Below, piece after piece: positions 37,022 to 47,336 of a DNA stretch of 64,000 bases. Origin of the DNA: Cobetia amphilecti (GTDB taxonomy: Bacteria > Pseudomonadota > Gammaproteobacteria > Pseudomonadales > Halomonadaceae). Numbering within the stretch: the first letter of the stretch is position 1; every line of letters starts with the position of its first letter. Made by a program: the position numbers and the translations under genes. The notes under the pieces are model-generated. The model was not told the DNA's origin and made no database searches. It was given only the letters and a program-made list of their open reading frames with translations. The stretch is from the NCBI RefSeq assembly GCF_020217465.1, contig NZ_CP084115.1, positions 2,480,001 to 2,544,000 of the forward strand, in the 5' to 3' direction.

Positions 37022-38941
37022 TCAACCGATGACGTTGTAGTGCTTGAGCTGATTGACCAGCTTGAGTGCGGTCTGCTCGAGGCTCAGTTCACCCGTGTTG
37101 ATCTCGATTTCCGGGTTCTCCGGCGCTTCATACGGCGAGCTGATGCCGGTGAAGTCGCTGATCTCACCGGCACGCGCCTTGCGGTACAGGCCCTTGGGAT
37201 CGCGCTCTTCGCAGACGCTGATCGGTGTATTGACGAAGACTTCGATGAACTCGTCAGTACCGACCATGTCACGCACGGTCTGGCGATCGGCCTGGAACGG
37301 CGAGATGAAGCTGACCAGGGTGATCATGCCGGCATCGACCATCAGCTTGGCAACTTCGCCGACACGACGGATGTTCTCGGCGCGGTCGTCTTCGCTGAAG
37401 CCAAGATCACCACACAGGCCGTGACGCACGTTGTCGCCGTCCAGCAGGTAGGTGTTGTAGCCCATGGCGAACAGCTGACGTTCCAGTGCATTGGCGGCGG
37501 TGGACTTGCCGGCACCGGACAGGCCGGTGAACCAGATGATGCACGGCTTCTGCTTGTTGCGATCGGCGCGGCGCTGCTTGTTGACCGCCATGTCGTGCCA
37601 CACGATGTTGCTGGCGCTCAGGGTCTCCTTGACCATGCCCGCACCGATGGTGATGTTGGACAGACGGTCAATGAACACGAAGCTGCCGGTGTGCGGTGAA
37701 CGCTGGTAGCTGTCCATGGCCAGCGGCTGGGTCAGTTCGACCTGCACGCGGGCGATGCCGTTGAGCGGGATGTTCTCCGCTTCGTTGCGCGCCATGGTGT
37801 TGACGTCGGTCTGGTGGATGATGCGACCGACGCGGCCGATGACACTGGACGTGCCGAGCTTGAGCTCGTATTCCTTGCCGACGATCAGCGGGTCCTCGTG
37901 CATCCACACCACGTCAGCGGTGAAGGCGGTACACGGCTCCAGATCGGAATCTTCGGCGACGATCATGTCGCCACGCGAGATATCGATCTCGTCGGTCAGG
38001 GTCAGCGTGACGGCCTGCCCCGGCCAGGCGATGTCGAGATCGCCATCGAAGGTGACGATGCGCTCGACGGTGGAGGTGCTGCCGGACGGGAGAACCTTGA
38101 TCTGCTGACCCGGTGAGACGGTACCGGCAGCCAGGGTGCCGCAGTAGCCACGGAAGTTGAGGTTCGGGCGGTTGACGTACTGCACCGGGAAGCGCAGGTC
38201 GGTCAGGTTGCTGTCCTCGGTGACATCGACGGTCTCGAGGATGTCCATCAGCGGACGCGCCTCGTAGGTGTCGGCATCGTCGTACCACGGGGTGTGCTCG
38301 CTGATGGAGACGACGTTGTCGCCTTCCAGCGCGGACAGCGGCACGAAGCGGATATCCGGGACCTCCAGATCCTTGGCGAACTCCTTGTAGTCCGCGACGA
38401 TCTCGTCGAAACGTTCCTGGGAATAGTCGACGATATCCATCTTGTTGACCGCGACCACCAGGTGCTGGATTCCCAGCAGCGAGCAGATGTAGCTGTGACG
38501 ACGGGTCTGGGTCTGCACGCCATAACGCGCATCGATCAGGATGATCGCCAGGCTCGCGGTGGACGCCCCGGTCGCCATGTTGCGGGTGTACTGCTCGTGC
38601 CCCGGGGTATCGGCGATGATGAACTTGCGCTTGTCGGTCGAGAAGTAGCGGTAGGCAACATCGATGGTGATGCCCTGCTCACGCTCGGACTGCAGGCCAT
38701 CGACCAGCAGCGCCAGATCGACCTTGCCGGTGGTGCCGCTCTTCTTGGAATCGCGGGTGATGGCGGCCAGCTGATCTTCATAGATCATCTTGGAGTCGTG
38801 GAGCAGACGACCGATCAGGGTCGACTTGCCGTCATCCACGCTGCCGCAGGTGATGAAACGCAGCAGGTCTTTCTGCTCGTGTTCTTTGAGATAGGCTTCG
38901 ATATTTTCCGCGATCATCGTCGACTGGTGTGACACTGTCAT
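37022..38941 (-). CDS. cysNC: Sulfate adenylyltransferase large subunit fused to adenylylsulfate kinase
   Basis: A 639-residue fusion. The N-terminal ~430 residues are the GTPase subunit CysN ([41 protein letters not shown]), and the C-terminal ~190 residues are APS kinase CysC ([20 protein letters not shown], then [10 protein letters not shown]). With CysD it makes APS and then PAPS, the sulfate donor for sulfotransferases. The upstream cysD lies 165 bases away. Being next to the capsule export genes and sulfotransferases suggests a supply for sulfation rather than only for cysteine synthesis. Confidence 0.95.
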   Translation of the reverse strand: MTVSHQSTMIAENIEAYLKEHEQKDLLRFITCGSVDDGKSTLIGRLLHDSKMIYEDQLAAITRDSKKSGTTGKVDLALLVDGLQSEREQGITIDVAYRYFSTDKRKFIIADTPGHEQYTRNMATGASTASLAIILIDARYGVQTQTRRHSYICSLLGIQHLVVAVNKMDIVDYSQERFDEIVADYKEFAKDLEVPDIRFVPLSALEGDNVVSISEHTPWYDDADTYEARPLMDILETVDVTEDSNLTDLRFPVQYVNRPNLNFRGYCGTLAAGTVSPGQQIKVLPSGSTSTVERIVTFDGDLDIAWPGQAVTLTLTDEIDISRGDMIVAEDSDLEPCTAFTADVVWMHEDPLIVGKEYELKLGTSSVIGRVGRIIHQTDVNTMARNEAENIPLNGIARVQVELTQPLAMDSYQRSPHTGSFVFIDRLSNITIGAGMVKETLSASNIVWHDMAVNKQRRADRNKQKPCIIWFTGLSGAGKSTAANALERQLFAMGYNTYLLDGDNVRHGLCGDLGFSEDDRAENIRRVGEVAKLMVDAGMITLVSFISPFQADRQTVRDMVGTDEFIEVFVNTPISVCEERDPKGLYRKARAGEISDFTGISSPYEAPENPEIEINTGELSLEQTALKLVNQLKHYNVIG

Positions 38942-39106
38942 TCTCCCTGAACGAGGCCTGTCCGGCGCGAGCGTCTTGTGGCGTATGAGCCGCGACGCTT
39001 CCAGCGCTGAGGACGCCCCTCATCCTGTCAATTTCGTTGAGTCTTGCTTGCCTTGAAGCATGCCATCGCCGTTGCTGGCGACGGAGCCGGATACCTGGCG
39101 CGTGGC

Positions 39107-40048
39107 CTAGAAATAACCTTCGCGCTTCTTCTTCTCCATCGAGCCTGCCTGGTCGTGATCGATGGCACGCCCGGAGCGCTCGCTGGTACGCGTCAGCAGC
39201 ATTTCCTGGATGATTTCCGGCAGGGTCGCGGCGGTGGATTCCACAGCACCGGTCAGCGGGTAGCAGCCCAGGGTGCGGAAACGCACGGACTTCATCTCCG
39301 GCACTTCGCCTTCCTTGAGCGGCAGACGATCGTCGTCGACCATGATGTCGAGGCCGTCACGCTTCACCACCGGACGCACGGCGGAGTAATAGAGCGGCAC
39401 GATCTTGATGGATTCGAGATAGATGTACTGCCAGATGTCCAGCTCGGTCCAGTTGGAGAGCGGGAAGACGCGGATGGACTCACCCTTGTTGATCTTGGAG
39501 TTGTAGATGTTCCACAGCTCCGGACGCTGATTCTTGGGGTCCCAGCGATGGTACTGGTCACGGAAGGAGTAGACGCGCTCCTTGGCGCGTGAAGCTTCCT
39601 CGTCACGACGTGCGCCACCGAAGGCGGCATCGAAGCCGTGCTTGTCGAGTGCCTGCTTGAGACCAGCGGTCTTCATGATGTCGGTGTACTTGGCGCTGCC
39701 GTGATCGAACGGGTTGATGCCCGCCTCGACGCCTTCCTGGTTGATGTGCTCGATCAACTCCATGCCGACTTCCGCGGCCATCTCGTCGCGGAACTTGATC
39801 ATTTCCTGGAATTTCCAGGTGGTGTTGACATGCATCAGCGGGAACGGCGGGACGCCCGGCGCAAAGGCCTTGCGCGCCAGGTGCAGCATGACGGCGGAAT
39901 CCTTGCCGATGGAATACAGCATGACCGGATTGGCAAATTCCGCTGCCACTTCACGGATGATGTGAATGGATTCGGCCTCAAGCTGCTTGAGGTGGGTCTG
40001 ACGTTCCGGTGTGATGCCGAGCTTGTCGGCCGTAGATGATGCAGTCAT
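39107..40048 (-). CDS. cysD: Sulfate adenylyltransferase subunit 2
   Basis: A 313-residue enzyme of the PAPS reductase/ATP-PPase fold. The pyrophosphatase loop [35 protein letters not shown], and [17 protein letters not shown] (the C-terminal pattern [15 protein letters not shown]) are characteristic of CysD. It adenylates sulfate together with the GTP-driven CysN part of CysNC. Length is normal. Confidence 0.96.
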   Translation of the reverse strand: MTASSTADKLGITPERQTHLKQLEAESIHIIREVAAEFANPVMLYSIGKDSAVMLHLARKAFAPGVPPFPLMHVNTTWKFQEMIKFRDEMAAEVGMELIEHINQEGVEAGINPFDHGSAKYTDIMKTAGLKQALDKHGFDAAFGGARRDEEASRAKERVYSFRDQYHRWDPKNQRPELWNIYNSKINKGESIRVFPLSNWTELDIWQYIYLESIKIVPLYYSAVRPVVKRDGLDIMVDDDRLPLKEGEVPEMKSVRFRTLGCYPLTGAVESTAATLPEIIQEMLLTRTSERSGRAIDHDQAGSMEKKKREGYF

Positions 40049-40208
40049 TACAGGTTCCTTGAGATCACTCTGCTAGTTGTCCTTATCCTCTCCGCACACG
40101 CTGAGACACGAAACTCGCTGCGAAGAGAACATAGTATCTTTGACACGAGACTGACATCTTCTGGCGTCAGTCCCGTGACGCTTGCCTACCCTCTGTCTAG
40201 CGCCTGGT

Positions 40209-41057
40209 TCATGCCCAGGGAGCGGCCGGCGTGGCACAGACGATGAAATAGGGGTTGAGCACGCTGTCATGCTGGTTGTAACGCAGTGCCTGACGGGTCT
40301 CGGCATTCAGCACCTGGCCACCCGCGGCTTCGACCACCGCATGCGCGGCACCGGTATCCCATTCACAGGTCGGGCCGAGGCGCGGGTAGAGGTCTGCCGC
40401 CCCTTCCGCCACCAGGCACAGCTTCAGTGAACTGCCCATGGCGACGATATCGCAGGCAGCGAAGTCGGCGACGAACGCCTTGAATTCTTCGGTCTGGTGA
40501 GAGCGACTCCCGACGATGCGCCAGCTGTCGGTGCTGCTCGGCACGTCACTGACGGCGATGGCCTGACGCCCACCCTCGCCAACCTGCTTCTCGGCGATGG
40601 CGGCCTGGCCTTCGCCCTGCTGGGCACCGACGTAAAGCGTCTCGATGGCCGGCGCATAGACGACGCCCATGGTCGGCACGCCCTGCTCGATCAGCGCGAT
40701 GTTGACGGTGAATTCGCCATTGCGCTTGATGAATTCCTTGGTGCCATCCAGCGGATCGACCAGCCAGTAACGCGTCCAGTCACTGCGCACGTCCCAGCTG
40801 ATGTCCGCGTCTTCCTCGGATAGGATCGGTGTGGCGCCGAATTCGGCGTCCATGGCCTTCAGACCGTCGACGATGACGGCGTGCGCTGCACGGTCTGCCG
40901 TGGTCAGCGGGGAATCATCCGACTTCATGTCGACCGTGAAGTCTCCGCTCTCGTAGATCTCCATGATGGCAGCGCCCGCCTTGCGAGCAATGGCCTCCAA
41001 CGCATTCAACATGGCGCGTGTCGTGCTGTCGGTCGTGCTCACTGTCGTATCCGTCAT
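40209..41057 (-). CDS. cysQ: 3'(2'),5'-bisphosphate nucleotidase
   Basis: A 282-residue inositol-monophosphatase-fold enzyme. Metal-binding motifs are visible as PILSEEDADI and YWLVDPLDGTKEFI, and GPTCEWDTGAAHAVVEAAGG near the C-terminus. It hydrolyses PAP, the by-product of sulfotransferases, to AMP. The start at 41057 (MTDTTVST) is chosen; an upstream extension would add an unlikely hydrophobic leader. It sits between the SLC13 permease and cysD, fitting a sulfation-support module. Confidence 0.93.
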   Translation of the reverse strand: MTDTTVSTTDSTTRAMLNALEAIARKAGAAIMEIYESGDFTVDMKSDDSPLTTADRAAHAVIVDGLKAMDAEFGATPILSEEDADISWDVRSDWTRYWLVDPLDGTKEFIKRNGEFTVNIALIEQGVPTMGVVYAPAIETLYVGAQQGEGQAAIAEKQVGEGGRQAIAVSDVPSSTDSWRIVGSRSHQTEEFKAFVADFAACDIVAMGSSLKLCLVAEGAADLYPRLGPTCEWDTGAAHAVVEAAGGQVLNAETRQALRYNQHDSVLNPYFIVCATPAAPWA

Positions 41058-41163
41058 GTGCCTTCCTGTCAGTGTGAATTCGCCAGCCAGGCTGGCGATG
41101 TAAAGGGTAACGCTCGCCAGCGGCTGCCAGACGAAGCAGAGCATGGTTTAGCCCGTCAATGAC

Positions 41164-42942
41164 TCAGCCCGAGAAGGGCCAGATCAGCGGAATCAGAGCG
41201 ACCGAGGTGACACCGACGATGATGCTCATCGGCAAACCGACCTTCATGTAATCGGACACCTTGTAGCCCCCCGGGCCCATCACCATCAGGTTGGTCTGAT
41301 AGCCCAGCGGGGTAAGGAAACTGGCCGAGGCCGCGAACATGATGGCAATCGCATAGGGCATCAATGAGACCCCCAGCTGCTCGCTGACCGCCATAGCGAT
41401 CGGAAACATCAACACGGCGGCGGCGTTGTTGGTGATGATCTCGGTAAATAGCGTCGTGGTGAGATAGACGAGTGCCAGCATCAACAGCGGCGAGCCGCCG
41501 CCCAGCTGCATGAGCTGGTCCGCCACCATCTGGGCCGCATCGCTGTCGGTCATCGCCTGCCCCAGCCCCAGGGCAGCGGCAATGACGACCAGCACGCTGC
41601 CATCGATGCTGGCACGCGCCTGCGAGGCCGGGAGGCAACCGGTGAAGACCATCAGAATGGCGGCCGCCACGGCCGCCTCGACCAGTTCGGCCATGCCCGC
41701 CAGGTGCGTGATGATCATCAGGCTAATGATGGCGAGTGCGATGGGCGCCTTGGTGAGGTTGGGCATGCCATTGCCATCCAGCGTGCTGACCAGCAGGAAT
41801 TCGCGGTTATAGCGATGCAGGCGCGTGAAATCGGCAGCGGCTTCCAGCAACAGGGTGTCACCGGGGCGCAGCACGATGTCACCGACCTTGCTGTTGATGC
41901 GCTCACCATCACGTGACACGGCGAGAATCACGGATTGGTAGCGGGTACGAAAGCGAGCTTCACGCACGTTCATGCCGACGACGGGGGAGCTAGGGGCGAT
42001 GACGGCCTCGACCATGCGGCGTTGGTGATGATCCAGGTCCAGGCCTGCGGCGTCGCTTTCCAGCCCGCGGAAAACACGCACTTCATGCGCCGTGTCCGCG
42101 ACACCGACAAAGATGAGGCGATCACCGGACTGGAGGATGGTGTCAGGGCCGACCATGGACAGCAGCTTGCCGGAGCGCTCTATCTCGGCCAGATAGCCGA
42201 ATTGAAGACTGCGCAGCCCCGCCTCTTCGATGCTCTTGTCGTGCAGCGGCCCCTTATCGGCCACTCGCATGGCCACCGAATACTCGCGCCCATTGCCAAG
42301 CTGTTCGACCAGCCCCTTGCGCTGGGGGAGGAAACGCCAGCCGATCAGCACCATCCACAGGGTGCCGATGATCAGCACAGGCACGCCTAGCGCAGAGATA
42401 TCAAAGATGCCGAGCCCGGGCAGGTTGGCCTGGGACTGCAGCAGGCCGTCGACGACCAGATTGGTACTGGTGCCGATCAGGGTGCAGGTACCGCCAAGGA
42501 TGGCGGCATAGCTCATAGGCATCAGCAGACGCGAAGGCGAGATTTTCATGCGCGCGCACCAGCCCTGAACCAGGCCAATGAAGAGTGCGACGACGGGGGT
42601 GTTGTTCAAAAAGGCGCTAAGCAGCGAGGTGATCGGCATCAGGCGTGCCAATGCTGAAGAAGGAGAGCTGGGGCGCCCGAGCAGACGTTCGAGCATCCAG
42701 CGCAGCGCCCCGGTTTCCTGAACGCCGGCGGCGACCACGAAAAGTGCGCCGATGGTCATGATGCCCGGATTGGCGAATCCGGCCAGGAAGGTCGCCGGAG
42801 AAATGACGCCCAGCAGAATCAACGACACGGCAGCGGCCATCATCAGCCACTCCGCCGGCCAACGATTCCAGACAAGCCCTGCCAACACTCCTACCGTCAC
42901 CACCAGGGTGACAAAAGCATCCATGTGCTGCGCGATTTCCAT
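41164..42942 (-). CDS. SLC13 (DASS)-family permease with two TrkA-C domains, probable sulfate transporter
   Basis: A 592-residue membrane protein. Transmembrane segments occupy about 1-190 and 395-592; between them two RCK-C-like domains (about 205-290 and 295-380; for example SGDRLIFVGVADTAHEVRVF and RPGDTLLLEAAADFTRLHRY). SLDPs of this layout (SLC13 with TrkA-C) include sulfate transporters in marine and halophilic bacteria, and the next three genes activate sulfate. NNTPVVALFIGLVQGW and NNAAAVLMFPIAM are the paired re-entrant SNT-like motifs. The ion it carries is inferred from context. Confidence 0.85.
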   Translation of the reverse strand: MEIAQHMDAFVTLVVTVGVLAGLVWNRWPAEWLMMAAAVSLILLGVISPATFLAGFANPGIMTIGALFVVAAGVQETGALRWMLERLLGRPSSPSSALARLMPITSLLSAFLNNTPVVALFIGLVQGWCARMKISPSRLLMPMSYAAILGGTCTLIGTSTNLVVDGLLQSQANLPGLGIFDISALGVPVLIIGTLWMVLIGWRFLPQRKGLVEQLGNGREYSVAMRVADKGPLHDKSIEEAGLRSLQFGYLAEIERSGKLLSMVGPDTILQSGDRLIFVGVADTAHEVRVFRGLESDAAGLDLDHHQRRMVEAVIAPSSPVVGMNVREARFRTRYQSVILAVSRDGERINSKVGDIVLRPGDTLLLEAAADFTRLHRYNREFLLVSTLDGNGMPNLTKAPIALAIISLMIITHLAGMAELVEAAVAAAILMVFTGCLPASQARASIDGSVLVVIAAALGLGQAMTDSDAAQMVADQLMQLGGGSPLLMLALVYLTTTLFTEIITNNAAAVLMFPIAMAVSEQLGVSLMPYAIAIMFAASASFLTPLGYQTNLMVMGPGGYKVSDYMKVGLPMSIIVGVTSVALIPLIWPFSG

Positions 42943-43331
42943 CTACTAGCGTTCCCTTGGCGTCCTGCCGCTTCTTCTGGTCAAGCCCTGCGCTTCACGT
43001 TCACATGAAGCTCAAGCATTAATGAAAATGCATCGCAGAGCGTGGCACTTTAGCAGTAAAGCTATTACTGCTAAAGCATGCAGTGAAAAAGCTGACAAAC
43101 AAAATAAAGCACAGGTTAATCATTTGCCTGCTACCAATATCGCGAGCAAAGACTTGATTGAATTCGTTCGTCACTTTGCGTACTTTCCCTATTTGCGGAC
43201 TCTGAGTCAACGGTCTCACACGACACTCTCACCAGGCGTGCGGAGCATCACGAGTAAGCAGTCACTTTTCTTATCTGAAACGGACACCCTGCATGCTGAA
43301 GGCGGCAATGAACCAAGGATGGGGGCTTATC
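42943..43331. promoter_or_regulatory. Divergent intergenic region between the SLC13 and kpsC genes
   Basis: About 390 bases that must hold the promoters of both divergent units. It contains a perfect 12-bp inverted repeat with five-base spacer (43048-43076, see separate entry), and a weaker one, GCTTCA-8-TGAAGC (42992-43011). A 122-codon open frame over 43022-43390 runs here but overlaps the kpsC start and has no family look, so it was not called. Confidence 0.5.
43048..43076. repeat. Perfect 12-bp inverted repeat upstream of kpsC
   Basis: Arms CTTTAGCAGTAA and TTACTGCTAAAG, separated by AGCTA. It is symmetrical and lies between two divergent promoters, so it could be an operator for a dimeric regulator; as RNA it would form a 12-bp hairpin without a uridine tail. 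Confidence 0.75.
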
Positions 43332-45707
43332 ATGCGTGCTCTGCCCTGCGCCTCTCACGCTCGGCACGGATCAGCAGATGTCACGAATGACGCGACCTCT
43401 GGGGCATCGCTCTGTTTTTCTTCAGGTATTTATCGCCAACCACTTCTTGCCTGCTTCATTCCCGAGTTGCTGCCACTGACAAGAGGGCGTACACCCCTTT
43501 CATGTCAGAACAATGACAACTCGCTCACCTTCAAGAATTTATCTTTCGCTGCCAGGCGACGTGCCCCGACAGGTACACTGAGCAAAAAAAATGTAGGAAA
43601 AGAACAACAACCGGCAGCGAGCGAGGCTGATTCTTTGCCAGAACTCGGGGCATCGAAAGGGATAAATACTGCGCCAGAATTCACGGGCCAGAAATCCTCG
43701 ACAAACATCATCCGTGTCGTCGGTTGGGGACATAAACCCACGGCGAAACGTGCGCGCCAATATGCGCTTGAACATGGATTTCCCTACGTTGCATTGGAGG
43801 ATGGTTTCCTGCGTTCTCTGACCCTGGCAAGCGCCGGTTACCCTGGCATGGCGATGGTGGTCGATCATCAGGGCATCTATTACGATGCGCGCCAACCGAG
43901 TGATCTCGAGCAACTGATCAAGGAAGCGCCGACGCGTCAGGGTGAGGCGTTGTTGGCGCGCGCGCGCGCGGCTCTCGAAAGCCTGCGCATGCATCGCTTG
44001 AGCAAGTACAACCATGCACCAGAGCGCAAGCTACCAGCCCGAAAGCCTGGCATGCAGCGACTTCTCATCGTGGATCAGACCGCCGAGGATGCGTCTGTCA
44101 TGGGCGGCATGGCCAACCGGGAGACTTTCCTTGCCATGCTGAGGGAGGCCTGTGCCATCGAGGGAGCCGAGGTGTGGGTCAAGGTGCATCCGGATGTGAT
44201 AGCCGGCAAGAAACGCGGCTACCTGCTGGAAGAGGCACGCAAGCTTGGCTGCACGCTGCTGAGTGACGACATCAACCCCTGGTGCCTGTTTGAACAGGTC
44301 GATGGCGTCCACGTCGTGACCAGCCAGCTTGGGTTCGAGGCCTTGATAGCAGGCCTGCCGGTGACCTGCCACGGTATGCCGTTCTATGCCGGCTGGGGCC
44401 TGACGGATGATCGCCAGCAATGTCCGCGCCGAGGCGAGTCACGCACGCTTGAGCAGGTGTTTGCCGCGGCCTATCTCGAATACAGCCGTTATGCCAATCC
44501 CTATACCCAGCAGGCCGCGGCGCTCGAAGAGATCATTCAACTACTTGCAGACCAGAAGCGAATGGCTACCAGGCTGGCAGGACACTGGATAGCGCCGGGG
44601 TACTCGCGCTGGAAGCGTAATTTCCTGCCCGGCTTCCTGGGGCCCTTGGCGCACTGCGACTTCGTCAAAAGCGATGCCATCGCACTGCAAAAGCTGCAAA
44701 AGACAGCTGGTGTCACCATCGCGCATGATCCGCAAGCGATGTCGCAGCGCAAACAACAGGCACCGCACCCTACCCGGGTGCTGAGCTGGGCGAGCCGAAC
44801 CACAGCAGAGCTGGAAGCCTCTGTCATTGCACAAGGGGGCGCTCTGTGGCGAATCGAGGACGGTTTCTTGCGCTCAGTCGGCCTGGGGGTGGATCTCACG
44901 CGGCCACTTTCGCTGATCCTCGACCCGCTCGGCATGCATTTTGACGCCAGTCGCTCAAGCGCACTGGAGCAGTGGTTGATGCATCATGATTTCACCGATG
45001 CCGAGTTAGGCCGCGCACGCCAATTACGCGAGCGCCTGATCACGTTGGGACTGAGCAAGTACAATTCGGAAGGTGATGAATTGCCGGACCTTCGTGCGAT
45101 GGCCAAGGGCCGTGACGTGATATTGGTCGTCGGCCAGGTGGAGTCAGATGCCTCGATACGCCATGCGTGCCCCGGGATACGCACCAATCAGGCTTTGCTT
45201 GAGGCGGCGCGGAAATTGCACCCTGAAAGCTACGTGATCTATAAACCGCATCCCGACGTTGTCACAGGCGGGCGTAGTGGCGAGGTGGCGACTGAAGGCG
45301 GGACGTGCGATCTCGAATTGACCACCGGCAATATCAGTCGGTTATTTGAGCAGGTGGATCATGTACACACGCTCTGCTCGCTCGCCGGCTTTGAAGCCCT
45401 GATACGAGGTGTGCCCGTCACGACCCATGGCCTGCCCTTCTATGCTGGCTGGGGGCTGACTCATGACCTTGTCGAGTGCCCAAGACGAACTCGGCACTTG
45501 AGTGTGGATGCCCTGGTGGCTGGCGCTCTGATCGAGTATCCCGTGTATGTGGCCCCTGAGCACGGTCACTTATGCAATGCCGAGACAGTCGTCACGATCC
45601 TGGAACAACAACGTGACAAGCTTCGCAGAGGCACCTCGAAGCCTGCATTGCCTTGGAAAACCCGTCTTTATCGAGGCTATCGCGCCTTACTCATCGGGAA
45701 GCATTGA
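43332..45707 (+). CDS. kpsC: Capsule polysaccharide Kdo-linker glycosyltransferase (dual beta-Kdo transferase)
   Basis: A 791-residue protein that is internally duplicated: the first half shows VALEDGFLRSLTLASAGYPG and GLPVTCHGMPFYAGWGLT, the second IEDGFLRSVGLG and GVPVTTHGLPFYAGWGLT. KpsC adds alternating beta-2,4 and beta-2,7 Kdo residues to the glycerolipid in group 2 capsules. The start at 43332 is preceded by AAGGATGGGGG; earlier ATGs at 43293 and 43308 extend the N-terminus without similarity to the family. The next gene kpsS follows after three bases. The homologue in Burkholderia is wcbA. Confidence 0.9.
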   Translation: MRALPCASHARHGSADVTNDATSGASLCFSSGIYRQPLLACFIPELLPLTRGRTPLSCQNNDNSLTFKNLSFAARRRAPTGTLSKKNVGKEQQPAASEADSLPELGASKGINTAPEFTGQKSSTNIIRVVGWGHKPTAKRARQYALEHGFPYVALEDGFLRSLTLASAGYPGMAMVVDHQGIYYDARQPSDLEQLIKEAPTRQGEALLARARAALESLRMHRLSKYNHAPERKLPARKPGMQRLLIVDQTAEDASVMGGMANRETFLAMLREACAIEGAEVWVKVHPDVIAGKKRGYLLEEARKLGCTLLSDDINPWCLFEQVDGVHVVTSQLGFEALIAGLPVTCHGMPFYAGWGLTDDRQQCPRRGESRTLEQVFAAAYLEYSRYANPYTQQAAALEEIIQLLADQKRMATRLAGHWIAPGYSRWKRNFLPGFLGPLAHCDFVKSDAIALQKLQKTAGVTIAHDPQAMSQRKQQAPHPTRVLSWASRTTAELEASVIAQGGALWRIEDGFLRSVGLGVDLTRPLSLILDPLGMHFDASRSSALEQWLMHHDFTDAELGRARQLRERLITLGLSKYNSEGDELPDLRAMAKGRDVILVVGQVESDASIRHACPGIRTNQALLEAARKLHPESYVIYKPHPDVVTGGRSGEVATEGGTCDLELTTGNISRLFEQVDHVHTLCSLAGFEALIRGVPVTTHGLPFYAGWGLTHDLVECPRRTRHLSVDALVAGALIEYPVYVAPEHGHLCNAETVVTILEQQRDKLRRGTSKPALPWKTRLYRGYRALLIGKH

Positions 45708-45710
45708 ATC

Positions 45711-47204
45711 ATGTTACATGGACGTCTGGCATTGCCTTTCACCACTTCAGCTTCCGCCCTCATGCCCGCGGACACTCGCGCGCAAGAGAGCCTTGGGGAA
45801 CAAGGCCTCTCACCGGCAACCTCCGTGGCTAGCGCGGTCGAAAAACTGCGCCAGCTCAAGATGTCGGATGATGCCGTCCTGACACGACCGCCAGTTCAGC
45901 CCGACGTCTCGCGTGGTGCTGAATTGCACACTCCGGGGCATCCACCCTCTGCTCACATTCGACCGGGCGGCGGCCGCCGGCGCGTCTTCATGTTGCTGCA
46001 GGGGGTGTGCTCGCCCTTCTTCCTGCACCTGGCGAAAAAGCTCAAGCAGGATGGCCATGAGGTCATCAAGGTCAACTTCAACAGCGGCGACAGCTTCTAC
46101 TGGCGCCACGACAAGGCGTATGCCTATCGCGGCAAGCTCGAGAACCTCGGTGACTGGATCGCCGAACTCTGGCGCAAGCATCACGTCACGGATCAGGTGC
46201 TGTTCGGCGACCGACGCCCGGTACATCGTGATGCCGTGCTCAAGGCGGAATATCTCGGCATCCGTACCCACGTGTTCGAGGAGGGCTACTTCCGCCCCTA
46301 CTGGGTGACACTGGAGCGCGAAGGCGTCAATGGCCACTCCCTGCTGCCACGCGACCCTGACTGGTTCCGTGAGGCAGGCAGACACCTCGAAGATGCCCCC
46401 ACGCCGCAGCGTTTCAAGGCGCCTTTCAGTGAGCGTGCGCGCCACGACATCACCTATCACCTGGCGGGCGCGGCCAATCCGCTGCTGTTCCCGCGCTACC
46501 GCCCGCACAGCATTCACGCCGTGCAGGAATACGCGGGCTATGCGACACGACTGCCCTTGATGCGCTGGTACAAGCGGCGTGACGCCAAGCGTATCGATCA
46601 GCTGATGGGCAGTGGCGCGCCCTACTACATGCTGCCGCTGCAGCTGAATACCGATGCCCAGATACGCCACCACTCGCGCTTCGCCAACATGCAGGAAGTC
46701 ATCCAGCGAGTGATGAAGAGCTTCGCCCTGAATGCGCCACGCGGTGCCCGCCTGGTGATCAAGAACCACCCCCTCGACATGGGGCTGGTGGATTACCCGG
46801 GACTGATTCGCTCATTGGAGCGCCGCTACGACCTGATCGGGCGTATCGTCTATCTGGAGAGCGGCAATCTGGAGAAGCTGCTGCAGCAGGCCAAGGGCAT
46901 GATCACGGTCAACAGCACGACCGGCAACGTGGCGCTGCAGTATCGCTGCCCGACCTTCTGCATGGGTGACCCGATCTTCAACTTGCCGGGCCTGACCTTC
47001 CAGGGTTCGCTGCATGATTTCTGGACCCAGGGCCAGCGCCCCGACACCACGCTCTTCCGACATTTCCGCAATACGGTGATTCATACCGTGCAGCTCAATG
47101 GCGGCTTCTACTGCAAGCCGGGCATGCAACTGGCCGTGTTGGGCGCCTCCAAGATACTGTGTGCCGAACGCTCGCCGCTGGAGAACATGTTGAGCCGCTG
47201 CTGA
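45711..47204 (+). CDS. kpsS: Capsule polysaccharide initiating Kdo transferase
   Basis: A 497-residue protein. From about residue 88 onward it follows KpsS: VFMLLQGVCSPFFLHLAKKL, the LFGDRRPVHRDAV and FEEGYFRPYWVTLEREGVNG segments, LVIKNHPLDMGLVDYPGLIR and ITVNSTTGNVALQYRCPTF. KpsS places the first Kdo on phosphatidylglycerol. The N-terminal ~85 residues are low complexity and absent from E. coli KpsS. It is only three bases from the kpsC stop. Confidence 0.9.
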   Translation: MLHGRLALPFTTSASALMPADTRAQESLGEQGLSPATSVASAVEKLRQLKMSDDAVLTRPPVQPDVSRGAELHTPGHPPSAHIRPGGGRRRVFMLLQGVCSPFFLHLAKKLKQDGHEVIKVNFNSGDSFYWRHDKAYAYRGKLENLGDWIAELWRKHHVTDQVLFGDRRPVHRDAVLKAEYLGIRTHVFEEGYFRPYWVTLEREGVNGHSLLPRDPDWFREAGRHLEDAPTPQRFKAPFSERARHDITYHLAGAANPLLFPRYRPHSIHAVQEYAGYATRLPLMRWYKRRDAKRIDQLMGSGAPYYMLPLQLNTDAQIRHHSRFANMQEVIQRVMKSFALNAPRGARLVIKNHPLDMGLVDYPGLIRSLERRYDLIGRIVYLESGNLEKLLQQAKGMITVNSTTGNVALQYRCPTFCMGDPIFNLPGLTFQGSLHDFWTQGQRPDTTLFRHFRNTVIHTVQLNGGFYCKPGMQLAVLGASKILCAERSPLENMLSRC

Positions 47205-47336
47205 ACATGCAAAAAGACTGCTGGACCACGCAATAACGGTGAGACACGCCAATGATGGCAGCCTCTCTCACCCGACCATAACGAGAAACGCAAGGGAACT
47301 GCCGACCTTCGGTGTCGGGATTCAAGGAGACCAAAG

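Noticed and set aside
43022-43390. 122-codon plus-strand frame before kpsC
   Set aside because: Overlaps the kpsC start in a different frame, lacks family resemblance and covers the inverted repeat region.
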